Origin: Calothrix parasitica NIES-267
GTDB lineage: Bacteria; Cyanobacteriota; Cyanobacteriia; Cyanobacteriales; Nostocaceae
Direction of reading: 5' to 3'
Assembly: GCF_002368095.1 (NCBI RefSeq)
Contig: NZ_AP018230.1
Location: 1 to 64,000, forward strand
DNA: 64,000 bases
Positions 1 through 8,432 of this stretch are shown here, piece after piece. The notes under the pieces were generated by a model, which saw only the letters and a program-made list of their open reading frames with translations, ran no database searches and was not told where the DNA came from. The number at the start of each line of letters is the position of its first letter. The stretch's first letter is position 1. Both the position numbers and the translations under genes were made by a program.

Positions 1-2439
1 TATATGTTCGTAAACTGTATCGTTATCTGGGCGGAAGAAAATTAAATCTTTCCAATTCCGAATTCGGGGCATCAATTTAATCCCCAACATATGTGACAAT
101 GCAAACACAGGTGTTGACTGTCCTTGGGTATCAGCATGAATAGTATGTGGCTGAATTTCAGAACAATTTTTTAATAAACCTTCGATAATATAAACGGCTT
201 CCCAAGTTCCGCAGGAAATAAAATGGCTAAATAAAGCTATGTAGGTATCAGAAACATGGTGGTAAGCAATTCCTCCGTAGCCCCCGTAGCGAATATGGTA
301 CTCAGACAGCAGGTTTTCTTCGTAGAGTTCGTACTTAGTCCCGTCCGCAGCAGCCGTTGTACCATCACCCCAAATACCCGGAAGCTTCAAAACATTGTAA
401 CGATTAACAATATCTACAAGTGCTGCATTTAACTTATCTACACTTACATGACGGCGATTAACAAATGATATCTCCTTAGCAGTCACAATACCTCGCATAT
501 GTCTTGCAGCTTGAGTTGGTCCCAAATTACAACCATAAGTGAAACTAGTCAGCAAATAACGTTCTGTCGCTCGCTCCAACTTTGGGTCGCTTCCGCTCAT
601 GGGTCCAAAGTGGCGTGTAAAATTAGTCCAGTAGTCAACATTCCGCAGGATATCAATTAAATTGCGTTCCGGAAAACGTTCTTCCACAGCTACAAGCAGA
701 GCTTTAGCTTCAGGACTTAAATCATGACGCAATGACTTTTTTAATACAGGTTCGCCCAAATCATTAATTACAAGCTGACGATTATCGGGATAACCAGCAT
801 CTACTTTTGAAGCTGTATCGGTTAACCATTCCTTGAGTTGTTCGACAAAACCATCTGCGTCCGATACAAAACCCAAGTTGTCACAATACTGGTCAATTAA
901 TGGTAAACATTCAGACCAAGGTAATAACTGTTCTCGGTGGTCGGCATAATTTTCACTACCAATGACGCAGATATCTCCTGTCCTCAGTTCAGTCATCAAG
1001 TAAGAAAAAACACAAACCTCTAGATGGCGACGAACAATTTTAGTTTTGTTTCCTTGTTCAACAAATAAAAGTTTCTGCCATTGAGGAGAAGCAAATTCTA
1101 AATCTAAGTCAATAGTATTCCTTAAATAATGACCTCGCTTTGACTGATTTTCTAGAATAAACTTTAGTGCTTCAACTACACTTTGTTCGCTAGTTGTTGA
1201 TTCAAACTTCAAAGCACTTAATAATCGAAAGAAAGTACTACGATGACTTTTATAAAATTGCCATAATAAAGGCAAATAGTTATTCCCTTTATAAGCATTA
1301 ATAGCCTCACACTCACTTAATAATTGCTCCGCACCACCTTCTGGACTAAGTAACTGATTAACTTGTTCTACTTTATTAGTATTGTTAACTAACGAAGCAT
1401 TATCAACCCTGTCAATATTAGTTAAATCTTGCTCTTCTTCAACCCATACATGAAGAACATTACCGAAAACTCCCAGTAATTTTTCAACTGTTTCCTGATA
1501 TCTCTGTTTGATAAGTTCTAATTCTTTCCTGGCATTGTTATGTATCAACCGCATTTTTTTGAGAAACATCTCAACCAAATTATCTCGCGTCGTCACTTGC
1601 GCCGAGTGAATCAAACATAATATAAGAGTAATGCGCTTTGGTAAATTAAATTCCTTGATTTCACTTGCATCTAAGACCCTCGCTTCAGCAGCAAAATGTT
1701 GAATCTTAGCTGCTGTAATTCCAGTAAGTAGTGGTTTAGTATCTCCCAAAGAATCAAGCCAGATTAAATGTATAATTAAATCATTAAGATGGTTACGAGT
1801 AGGACGTTTAGGAAGTTGCTTGATATTATTATAGAGACTTCTATATTCAACTGGATGATTGTCTAACAGGTCAAGTAAGCGTTGTTGATAATCATCATTC
1901 AAACGACTAAGTACTACTTTAAATAAATTTTGGTTGACTAAATTTCTAACTCGACGTACTAATCTATTTAACGTATTAAATCCTGGTAGCTCATATCTAC
2001 TTTTTACTAATTCGGCAATAGCGACATTCATTAAATCCGCAGGATTATCCATCACTTGTGCTGAATCATTCACCGCCGATACAGCCAAATGTAGAGCAGT
2101 TTGATTAAAAGATTTAACTTGAAGATATGAGCGGATAGCTGTTCGATGTCGGTACATTGTTTTTTTGCTTTCATAGCCTAAAACAATATCATCTTTAAAT
2201 TTTAAATGACTGCGAATATGGTTTATTATTTTTAGTGGGATATCCGCAATAGAAGGAAAATAACCTAGTCTTTGAAATGATTTTAATATAACAAGTAAGT
2301 TAAGGATATTAATTTCATTTTTTGTTGCACTATAAGCGAAAGCAATTTCTGAATTGGTCGGTGTATAAATTTCTGTAAGTTCTTTTGAAGTGAATTGGCG
2401 TTTAAATCTCGGGTAAGCAGTGCGTTCTATAGATGTCAC
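1..2439 (-). CDS. tnpA: Tn3-family transposase TnpA (3' end off window)
   Basis: Transposase that cuts and joins the transposon ends during replicative transposition. The first 813 residues are visible. The N-terminus (VTSIERTAYPRFK, then a YTPTNSEIAFA stretch) matches the DUF4158-type start of Tn3 transposases. The DDE region shows GDGTTAAADGTKY with the first aspartate and HADTQGQSTPVFALSHMLG with the second, followed by PRIRNWKDL. The catalytic glutamate and roughly the last 150-200 residues lie beyond the left edge. The start is GTG at 2439: the same frame has a TAA shortly upstream and no ATG between. The XRE gene ends 58 bases upstream, so the two may be co-transcribed. No frameshift was seen in the visible part, so the transposase may be functional. 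Confidence 0.93.
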   Translation of the reverse strand, partial: MTSIERTAYPRFKRQFTSKELTEIYTPTNSEIAFAYSATKNEINILNLLVILKSFQRLGYFPSIADIPLKIINHIRSHLKFKDDIVLGYESKKTMYRHRTAIRSYLQVKSFNQTALHLAVSAVNDSAQVMDNPADLMNVAIAELVKSRYELPGFNTLNRLVRRVRNLVNQNLFKVVLSRLNDDYQQRLLDLLDNHPVEYRSLYNNIKQLPKRPTRNHLNDLIIHLIWLDSLGDTKPLLTGITAAKIQHFAAEARVLDASEIKEFNLPKRITLILCLIHSAQVTTRDNLVEMFLKKMRLIHNNARKELELIKQRYQETVEKLLGVFGNVLHVWVEEEQDLTNIDRVDNASLVNNTNKVEQVNQLLSPEGGAEQLLSECEAINAYKGNNYLPLLWQFYKSHRSTFFRLLSALKFESTTSEQSVVEALKFILENQSKRGHYLRNTIDLDLEFASPQWQKLLFVEQGNKTKIVRRHLEVCVFSYLMTELRTGDICVIGSENYADHREQLLPWSECLPLIDQYCDNLGFVSDADGFVEQLKEWLTDTASKVDAGYPDNRQLVINDLGEPVLKKSLRHDLSPEAKALLVAVEERFPERNLIDILRNVDYWTNFTRHFGPMSGSDPKLERATERYLLTSFTYGCNLGPTQAARHMRGIVTAKEISFVNRRHVSVDKLNAALVDIVNRYNVLKLPGIWGDGTTAAADGTKYELYEENLLSEYHIRYGGYGGIAYHHVSDTYIALFSHFISCGTWEAVYIIEGLLKNCSEIQPHTIHADTQGQSTPVFALSHMLGIKLMPRIRNWKDLIFFRPDNDTVYEHI

Positions 2440-2497
2440 TCTGATATTGATGGATTGCCCATCCTGGTATTACTTTTATAGATATAAAACAAAACAT

Positions 2498-3013
2498 TCA
2501 CTTTTTCTTAGTTTTAGATTTTTTTCTTTTAAGCAATGTTTTCTTACTATCGATTTCAGCAATAGTATTTTTGTAGTAAAAGCCACAATAAGGACAGTAG
2601 GAGTGCTGAAAAGTTCTTACTGACTTTCCGCATTTAAGACAATGAGAAATAAGCTCATGTCCGCACATGAAGCAGTGTAATGACCTAATATCGTTCCAAA
2701 TTGGTTCTGTTGGTGTTCCTGGAATCCAGCATTGAGGACAAAATTTTATACTGATAAATGGTTGCGGTAAATCGGAACCGTTACAAATTGCTTCTAAGTA
2801 CTCGCTTGGTATTGATAAAGCTCTAGCTAATCCCCGACGGGTTTTGTGACTTAATTTGGTGGTTATACCTCGTTCTATTTTCCCCAAGGAATGTAGGTGA
2901 ATACCAGATGCATTGGCTAGCTGATTTTGACTCATCTTTAATTCCACGCGCAACCGTTTAATGTAGTTCCCTACTGTTTCTTGTGGTAAAGGAATGTTAA
3001 AATTATCCATCAA
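2498..3013 (-). CDS. XRE-type HTH protein with tandem zinc ribbons, Tn3 accessory gene
   Basis: Predicted DNA-binding regulator of 171 residues. An XRE helix-turn-helix occupies about residues 15-75 (IKRLRVELKMSQNQLA, then HLHSLGKIERG). The second half has paired cysteines (CPQC, CFMCG, CLKCG, CPYCG) that can form two zinc ribbons, followed by a lysine-rich tail. It lies between tnpA, on the same strand downstream, and the divergent recombinase, and its start is 80 bases from the recombinase start. It could therefore repress both transposition genes from the shared intergenic region, where a 12-bp inverted repeat lies. The regulatory role is inferred from position. The combination of HTH and double zinc ribbon is not one I recognise as a classic Tn3 repressor. 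Confidence 0.8.
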   Translation of the reverse strand: MMDNFNIPLPQETVGNYIKRLRVELKMSQNQLANASGIHLHSLGKIERGITTKLSHKTRRGLARALSIPSEYLEAICNGSDLPQPFISIKFCPQCWIPGTPTEPIWNDIRSLHCFMCGHELISHCLKCGKSVRTFQHSYCPYCGFYYKNTIAEIDSKKTLLKRKKSKTKKK

Positions 3014-3017
3014 AAGT

Positions 3018-3056
3018 AATCACTATTTACATAAAAAGATATATTAAATAATGATT
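3018..3056. promoter_or_regulatory. Imperfect 12-bp inverted repeat; candidate resolution core or operator
   Basis: AATCACTATTTA at 3018-3029 is matched in reverse complement at 3045-3056 with 11 of 12 positions, leaving a 15-base centre. It fills most of the 80-base gap between the divergent XRE and recombinase genes. TnpI-type recombinases act on inverted core sites next to their own gene, so this is the natural place for the internal resolution site; it could equally be the XRE operator. The function is inferred from position and symmetry. Confidence 0.5.
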
Positions 3057-3093
3057 GTTTGTCTCTATCGAAATTACATAATTTAGCATTAAA

Positions 3094-3978
3094 TTGACTG
3101 TTACTTTAGCCACAGTTATTACTGAATTTTTGTCACGTCCGGATTTAGCGAAAAGTACCAGACGTACTTATGAATTGGCGTTAAAACCAATACTTATGAA
3201 ACACGGCAGTTGGGCGATGGAAATTATCGGTAAACAAACTTTAATTGAGTATTTAAAAACTCTGGAACATTGTAGCTATACAACTCATCGTAAGTACCAA
3301 GCAATACTACAGAGTTTATTTAATTTTGCTGTTGAACAAGGTTATATTAAGTTCAATCCTATTCATGGTTTAAAACAGCGTCAGCCTAATGCAGAAAAGG
3401 GAGAGCATAAAACTGATGGAGCGATACGATATTTAACTACGATGCAATTAGATTTACTATACAAAGCTGTTGCATCTGATTTACGTATGAATGCCATAAT
3501 ACACCTATTACATCATTCAGGTTGCCGAATAGCAGAGCTTTTAGCGTTAAATATAGATGATTTAGATTTTACGAAGTATAGATTTCAAGTCGTTGGTAAA
3601 GGCAATAAACAGCGTAGTTGTTATTTCGGTAACACGGCTGCTGAGGCATTAAATAAATATATTAAATATGAGCGTCATAACACTGTAAATGCACTATTCA
3701 CAGCCCAACAGCCAGTGACTAAAGTTCTCAGTAGAATTAGCTATCGTACAGTGCATGAATATTGGCGAAAATTAATAACTGATTACCCAGAGTTAGTTGG
3801 AATTAAAATACACGATTTAAGGCACACTTTTGCGACGGAACGTGTTGGTTTAATGGGTATTGAGGAGTTACGCGCACTAATGGGGCATGAAAATATTCAA
3901 ACAACTCTACGCTACCAAAAAGTTACATCTGTCAGAGCAGAAGAAGTTGCACATCAAGCTCTAGAAAGATTGACTTAA
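3094..3978 (+). CDS. Tyrosine recombinase, TnpI-like cointegrate resolvase
   Basis: Site-specific recombinase of 294 residues, expected to resolve cointegrates formed by the Tn3 transposase. The N-terminal SAM-like core-binding region spans about residues 5-85. The catalytic domain shows the first arginine in HHSGCRIAELLALN, the beta-hairpin lysine in GKGNKQR, the box HDLRHTFATER, LMGHENIQTT, and the nucleophile in LRYQ. The start is a TTG at 3094, the only initiator-like codon near the beginning of the conserved region; no clear ribosome-binding site precedes it. It is transcribed away from the XRE and tnpA genes. A decayed fragment of a related recombinase occurs at about 39755-39850. Confidence 0.88.
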   Translation: MTVTLATVITEFLSRPDLAKSTRRTYELALKPILMKHGSWAMEIIGKQTLIEYLKTLEHCSYTTHRKYQAILQSLFNFAVEQGYIKFNPIHGLKQRQPNAEKGEHKTDGAIRYLTTMQLDLLYKAVASDLRMNAIIHLLHHSGCRIAELLALNIDDLDFTKYRFQVVGKGNKQRSCYFGNTAAEALNKYIKYERHNTVNALFTAQQPVTKVLSRISYRTVHEYWRKLITDYPELVGIKIHDLRHTFATERVGLMGIEELRALMGHENIQTTLRYQKVTSVRAEEVAHQALERLT

Positions 3979-4170
3979 ATTACTCAAAGTTTGTGTTTAA
4001 AAAAGTATTTTTATTATCTATTTAAAATTATAGTAGGTATATAAAATTCTGTTTTTTACACAAGTAAAAAACAAAAAAGCTGGTAGCTGAAGAGAATGCA
4101 CTATACTCTGCGCCAGAAAAATAAGATTAGCTGAAAAACAAATCACAAAATCTAAATTATCGCAAGTATC

Positions 4171-4818
4171 TTAACAAAACTTTGCAACGTGTCCCATTTT
4201 GCACGTATCCCGGCTGTCCCCCTTTTTGCGTCCATGATGAGATGCAATAAAGACAGTAACATCCTTCAATTCTTTACAAAAATTTGGATCTCTCAATAAT
4301 CCTTGCCATCCTTTTACTTCTAAGTCACCAGGAATTAGGAATTTTTCGTAACCATTATTTACAAAATTAACAACACTTATATTATTTGTATCTTCAAATT
4401 CATATCCATAACTATTCCAATACCACTTCCATTCAATACCAGGAAGTAAGGGTTGATAACCGCTTCCTTGTGTACAGTTTTGCATCATATCTAATAGGTT
4501 TTGCATCGCATACGAAAGTGGTCCTCCTTGCTTTTTCAAGTTTTTTAACTGTTGGGGGCTGATTGATGTGTTATGAACAAGAAATTCTATGGGAAGAACT
4601 CGTTGAAGATTTGGAAAGTCGCTTATGTGGTCTTCATCATAATTAGTAACTACCAAACACTCAATTCCTTTAAACCCTAGCTCAGGTAAAAAGTTAGATG
4701 GTCTGTACTCAGGATATGTTTTATGCCCACAATCAAATAAGATTATGTTACTGTTACTAGCCACTGCAATTGCACAGAATCCGTGACCAACATCAAAAAT
4801 TCTAAACTCCATATACAT
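4171..4818 (-). pseudogene. ComEC-like metallo-beta-lactamase-fold protein, 3' end lost to Tn3 insertion
   Basis: Stand-alone relative of the ComEC/Rec2 C-terminal metallo-beta-lactamase domain. It shows the FDVGHG start, an aspartate in LFDCGH, the metal motif TNYDEDHISDF in place of the usual HxDxDH (the first His is replaced), and IASHHGRKK near residue 195. After RKK the frame runs into the Tn3 terminal repeat and adds about 16 residues encoded by the transposon before a stop at 4171. The normal C-terminal part of the fold is missing. Upstream, 102 bases away, a divergent membrane protein gene begins at 4921. Whether the truncated hydrolase folds is unknown; the loss of the last strands and a metal-site region argues for inactivity. 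Confidence 0.75.
4185..4222 (-). repeat. Right terminal inverted repeat of the Tn3 element (about 38 bp)
   Basis: Read on the minus strand from 4222 the sequence begins GGGGGACAGCCGGGATACGT and continues to about 4185. The run of G and the length fit a Tn3-family terminal repeat. It lies at the exact point where the lactamase-fold protein at 4171-4818 stops resembling its family. The partner repeat is outside the window, so the inner boundary at 4185 is an estimate from the usual 38-bp length. Confidence 0.7.
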
Positions 4819-4920
4819 TTATCTGTGTAGTTTTTTGTACATAGTAAATAATGTTAGCTTAGTTCAGATGTTCTGGTTGTAAAATATGTTCTCAAGCGAA
4901 GAACAAAATTCTAAAGGACT

Positions 4921-5688
4921 ATGAACTGGAAAGATTTTTTTGATGAATACAGTCTACAAGCACGGCTTCTACCTGCGTTTTGTACCCTTTTTCCCATTTT
5001 TGTGACTGTTGCAGTTTGGTTTCCAGGGTTATATCAATTTGTCACGGGAACAATAGCACTTGTTATTTCAGTAGGTTTACTGGTTTGGCTAACTCATATA
5101 ACTCGCTCGCGTGGACGAGAACTTGAGAAAAAACTATTTTCTAAGTGGGGTGGTATTCCCTCTGCGTATTGGTTAAGACAAAATGACACGCATCTTGATT
5201 CTACAACAAAACAGCGGTATTACAGTTTCCTTGAGAAAGACATCCCAAACTGGAAAGTACCGACTTTAGCAGAAGAGCAAGCTAATCAAACTTCAGCAGA
5301 TGAAATGTATCGTTCTGCGTCAAAATGGTTACTTGAAAGGACACGCGATACCTCTAAGTTTAAGCTAATTTTCAAAGAAAATATATCTTATGGCTTTAGA
5401 CGTAACCTTCTGGGTATGAAACCTTTCGGAATTACGATTAACCTAATATGTATAATTGGGGCAATATTTGGTCTTTATAAAAAGTACGGTATCTCAGTAA
5501 ACTCAATAGAACCGCAATATCTTTCAACTATTATTCTTAGTACAGTTTTAACTATCGCGTGGCTTTCTTTGCAAGAAGAATGGGTGCATGATGCGGCGGA
5601 TGCATTTGCGAGGTCATTGCTAGCAGCTTGTGACCAACTAGAAATAGAGACTCCATCTAAGCAACAGCAAAATTCACCAACTCCTTAA
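4921..5688 (+). CDS. Four-TM membrane protein of unknown function
   Basis: A 255-residue protein with two hydrophobic segments near the start (about 17-38 and 40-58), a soluble middle containing a short RTRDTSKF motif, and two more hydrophobic segments (about 168-190 and 200-218). The C-terminal tail is polar (HDAADAFARSLLAAC). I do not recognise a named family with certainty. The arrangement of two TM pairs around a cytoplasmic domain resembles accessory membrane proteins near conflict systems, but no SLATT signature could be confirmed. It is divergent from the lactamase-fold gene with a 102-base shared upstream region. The ATG at 4921 follows an AGGACT-like sequence (TAAAGGACT directly before the start). 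Confidence 0.75.
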   Translation: MNWKDFFDEYSLQARLLPAFCTLFPIFVTVAVWFPGLYQFVTGTIALVISVGLLVWLTHITRSRGRELEKKLFSKWGGIPSAYWLRQNDTHLDSTTKQRYYSFLEKDIPNWKVPTLAEEQANQTSADEMYRSASKWLLERTRDTSKFKLIFKENISYGFRRNLLGMKPFGITINLICIIGAIFGLYKKYGISVNSIEPQYLSTIILSTVLTIAWLSLQEEWVHDAADAFARSLLAACDQLEIETPSKQQQNSPTP

Positions 5689-5741
5689 AATATTTACTGC
5701 TTAGTTCGCATTGCTGGTTTTTGGTCATATCTTGCATGATG

Positions 5742-5878
5742 CCTTTTAGCATTGAGTAGAACCGAGAAATTTACACCATTCCGATCAGTAATATTTACTT
5801 CCAGTTTTTTATTAGGTGCTGGGTTAGCTTCGGGTAGCAACCAGTAAATTTTATTCTGACCTTGCTTTTTGCTTCCAC
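5742..5878 (-). pseudogene. Decayed FinO-like gene (copy of the gene at 62650-62958)
   Basis: Read on the minus strand from a GTG at 5878 this reproduces the start of the intact 102-residue protein at 62958 (EAKSxVxIKFTG). A one-base deletion at the GGL codon region shifts frame, after which the homology resumes in another frame through a TDRNGVNFSVLLNAK match and then ends. The upstream flank (5879 to about 6010) also matches the intact copy's upstream flank, so the duplicated unit included the promoter region. The frameshift and lost 3' half make it non-functional. Confidence 0.8.
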
Positions 5879-6116
5879 GAAAAACCCATCATCAAAAAAT
5901 CTTCGTTACTAAAAATAACCAAAACTACCCTATCTTGGTCGTCTGCTATACAAGTTTTACTATTTATCTTGAACTTAAAAGTAAGCTTCTCTACACAAAA
6001 TCTATATTTTATTCAATACCCCTGTATATACATCGTATATTTGTTCCATAGCAGCACAAAACGGCGCTGTGATGTAGCAAGCGAAACCAGTACTTCATTA
6101 ACTGGTTATCCCCGTC

Positions 6117-6190
6117 ACTTCTGCAAGATCGCCTTGCGGCTTTCTACAATTTACCCACCCTTCGGCGGGTAAATTGTAGAACTTGCAGAA
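6117..6190. repeat. Strong nested hairpin: CTTCTGCAAG / CTTGCAGAAG with inner 15-bp stem
   Basis: CTTCTGCAAG at 6117-6126 pairs perfectly with 6181-6190. Inside, TTCTACAATTTACCC at 6141-6155 pairs perfectly with 6166-6180 around a ten-base loop, and a 14-base bulge lies on the left side only. There are 25 perfect pairs in a 74-base span. No T-run follows, so it is not a simple terminator. It could be the core of a small mobile repeat, a recombination site or a structured RNA. Confidence 0.75.
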
Positions 6191-6398
6191 GTTTAGTTAA
6201 CTAACAGTTCCTTTTTTAACAGGTCAAAAGCAAGCATCATCATCACTTGAGTGAGCTTCGCCATAGTGCGGTTTGACTAAGAATTATTTCTTACTGGCGC
6301 AAGAAAAATCCCTCCACACGGGAATTTTGGGAACCAATGCCTCCTCGGTTATAGAACAACAAGTGAGCGCATTACCACCAATAGTGTGATAGTGCCAA
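6191..6398. other. Non-coding interval before helicase stop
   Basis: About 200 bases downstream of the helicase gene's stop codon. No gene, terminator or clear repeat was seen here. Confidence 0.4.
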
Positions 6399-7940
6399 TT
6401 ATTCCTCTATTCCTCCTTGCATCTCCTGCCACCTATGCCAAGCCCAACCGGGTTTGTACTCTAATCTACGACCTATTTCTTGCCAGTCGTTTAAGCTCAA
6501 TTCTAATTCCGGTAATTTCACCAGTTGATGAGAAACCCAACCTTTTTGATAACCTTTTTGTTTTTGAGTATTAATAATTTCTTGCACACATGCCAGCTTT
6601 AAAAGATTGTACTCATAAACTACTTCCGCAAATTCAGCAGGTAAAACTTCTAAAATAGAAAGTTCTTCAACCTCTTTATCCTTATTTTTCCTGGGTTTAC
6701 TAACAAAAATAAATTTTGATTGACAAGCAGGACAAGTAGCTAAATTCCGTTCTCTTTCTAAGGAAGTAGGACGAAATACATGATGACAATTCGGACATTT
6801 CAACACCCCTAACCCAGGTTTTAAGCTAATGGGGTCGAGACTCCAAGGTACTTCGCTGTCCGGCCAAGGTAAGTTGAGATGGGTATCGGTATGGTCGATA
6901 ATTACTGCATGGGTTTTATTGGGTGCAGGTCTAAGACTTCTACCAATTGCCTGAAACCAGATTGTCAAACTTTTGGTGGGACGAGCAAGTTGAATTGCTT
7001 CGATGTTGGGAATATCCACCCCTTCCGTAACGATGGAATGTTGGCATAATACCAATACTTCACCTTTTTCAAATTCTTTTAGGATATGTTGACGTTGGTC
7101 TTGGGGCGTTTTTCCATCTAAGTGGGCAGCGCTGATTCCGGCTTCGTTGAAAGCTGCTGCAAGTTCCTGGGAATATTCTACGGATACAGCAAACAAGACT
7201 GTTCTTCTGCCACGAGCATGTTGGAGCCAAGTTTCTATTACATCCCCAACCAACAATGTCTTTTTGACAAATTCTTGTAGTTGTGCCTGGTTGTAATCCC
7301 CAGCAGTAGTTTTGATTCCAGCGCTTTTGGCGCGAATGATTTGAGCGGGGGCGTAAACCTTGAAAGGAACTAAATAATCTCTGGCAATTAATTGATTGAC
7401 ATCTGGTCCACAAATTAACGAATCAAAACCTTTGGTACCACTATACAACCACCGCAATCCCCTACCATCCGTCCGCAATGGTGTGGCGGTACAACCTATG
7501 ATATAACTTCCCTGCTCCGCATAGTGACGAAAAACTGTAGCGTAGGTGCGACTGTGACAATGATGCGCTTCATCAAATATCACCAGAGATGCTGGTGGTG
7601 GTTGACGACGGACTAAGGTTTGAATGGATGCGACTTGTAGTAAACAATCGGGATTGGGTTTATGTCCGGCTTTTATAATACCTACTTCTGTACCGGCAAC
7701 GGCTTTTAGCTTCTCAGCAGCTTGGGTGATTAATTCTTGACGATGGGCGATAACTAGTACGGGTTCTTGTTTTCTAAGGAATTCAGAAGCTATCGCACAA
7801 AAAATAATTGTTTTACCACCACCTGTAGGTAGCTGTATAACTTGACTATGTTCTCCCCACCCCCAATGGCGGAAGACTTGCTGGATTAATTCAATTTGGT
7901 AGTCACGCAGTTGGTAAAGTTGGGTGGGACTTGCTGTCAT
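6399..7940 (-). CDS. DEAH-box SF2 helicase, RadD/type III restriction-like
   Basis: ATP-dependent helicase or translocase of 513 residues. Motif Q region (LRDYQIELI), Walker A LPTGGGKT (about residues 40-47), IAHRQELI, DEAH in IFDEAHHC, GCTATPLRTDGRG (motif III), then the second RecA fold with LDGKTPQDQR, TEGVDIPNIE and QAIGRSLRPA (motif VI). A CPNC/CPAC zinc ribbon near residues 385-410 and a lysine-rich linker precede a C-terminal helical region. The order resembles RadD and other ResIII-type helicases, which act in DNA repair or as restriction partners. No nuclease or methylase neighbour is present, so an independent role is likelier. Start is the ATG at 7940. The gene is isolated, with non-coding structure on both sides. 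Confidence 0.85.
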   Translation of the reverse strand: MTASPTQLYQLRDYQIELIQQVFRHWGWGEHSQVIQLPTGGGKTIIFCAIASEFLRKQEPVLVIAHRQELITQAAEKLKAVAGTEVGIIKAGHKPNPDCLLQVASIQTLVRRQPPPASLVIFDEAHHCHSRTYATVFRHYAEQGSYIIGCTATPLRTDGRGLRWLYSGTKGFDSLICGPDVNQLIARDYLVPFKVYAPAQIIRAKSAGIKTTAGDYNQAQLQEFVKKTLLVGDVIETWLQHARGRRTVLFAVSVEYSQELAAAFNEAGISAAHLDGKTPQDQRQHILKEFEKGEVLVLCQHSIVTEGVDIPNIEAIQLARPTKSLTIWFQAIGRSLRPAPNKTHAVIIDHTDTHLNLPWPDSEVPWSLDPISLKPGLGVLKCPNCHHVFRPTSLERERNLATCPACQSKFIFVSKPRKNKDKEVEELSILEVLPAEFAEVVYEYNLLKLACVQEIINTQKQKGYQKGWVSHQLVKLPELELSLNDWQEIGRRLEYKPGWAWHRWQEMQGGIEE

Positions 7941-8432
7941 ACTAACTGAGAAAAACCTTATATCAACACCAAAAAATGCAGACTCAATTGCTGTCAGTAG
8001 TTTTGATACTCAACTCTTAAACTACAATCAGCCACGACAAAATTGATGTTTTTGTTACGTTTTGAAACAAATTAAATGACGTTAAATGATACATAAATAA
8101 TATCTACTTTTTTTATTGTTAGTAAGTTTATAACGAGTCAATAGACAATAATTTACCAACAATTATTTACCCACATCGCCAAGATGGAGGTGTGTTACTG
8201 TTTAGTGCAACGGCGATAGCGAGCTTAAAAGATGCGCCGGTTATGACAGAGAATGTATCTGGCTCGTTATCGCAAACAGTAACAGCGTAGCGGACACCTC
8301 CATCGGCTTAACCAACCAACCCCTCATCTGCTACTCCCCACTCGCTAAACTAAGAAGAGGCGGAAGTTGCAAGTTGCAATACGCGACTTTATTTTTTTAA
8401 CGGGTCATTCTTCGCTCTGGGGGTAAACAGCT
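7941..8432. other. Intergenic region upstream of helicase and of the 8433 gene
   Basis: A 490-base divergent interval. Beyond the cruciform at 8183-8304 it has an AT-rich stretch (8040-8160) that could carry promoters for both genes. No small ORF with family resemblance was recognised. Confidence 0.4.
8183..8304. repeat. Imperfect cruciform of three paired blocks (122 bp)
   Basis: Three arm blocks pair across a 37-base centre. GATGGAGGTGT (8183-8193) pairs with 8294-8304, GTTACTGTTT (8194-8203) with 8274-8283, and GCGATAGCGAGC (8213-8224) with 8262-8273 apart from one mismatch. Unpaired inserts of 9 bases on the left and 10 bases on the right are offset from each other. It lies in a 490-base gap upstream of the gene at 8433. 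No ORF explains it. It resembles a MITE-like or recombination-type structure; its function is unknown. Confidence 0.7.

Larger units (their letters stand above)
1..4222. mobile_element. Tn3-family transposon, right-hand part (left end outside window)
   Basis: The element carries a TnpA of Tn3 type, an XRE/zinc-ribbon gene upstream of it on the same strand, and a divergent tyrosine recombinase resembling TnpI of Tn4430-like elements. Its right end is read from a sequence starting GGGGGACAGCCGGG on the minus strand at 4222; Tn3-family ends begin GGGG. The outer boundary falls inside a metallo-beta-lactamase gene whose reading frame runs straight into the repeat. The left terminal repeat and the target duplication lie outside the window, so the element's full length is unknown. 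The five bases just outside the right end are TTTTT, a candidate duplication that cannot be confirmed here. Confidence 0.85.

Noticed and set aside
8183-8304. Integron attC site
   Set aside because: The arms do not carry the GTTRRRY/RYYYAAC core sites in the required places and no integrase of that type is nearby.
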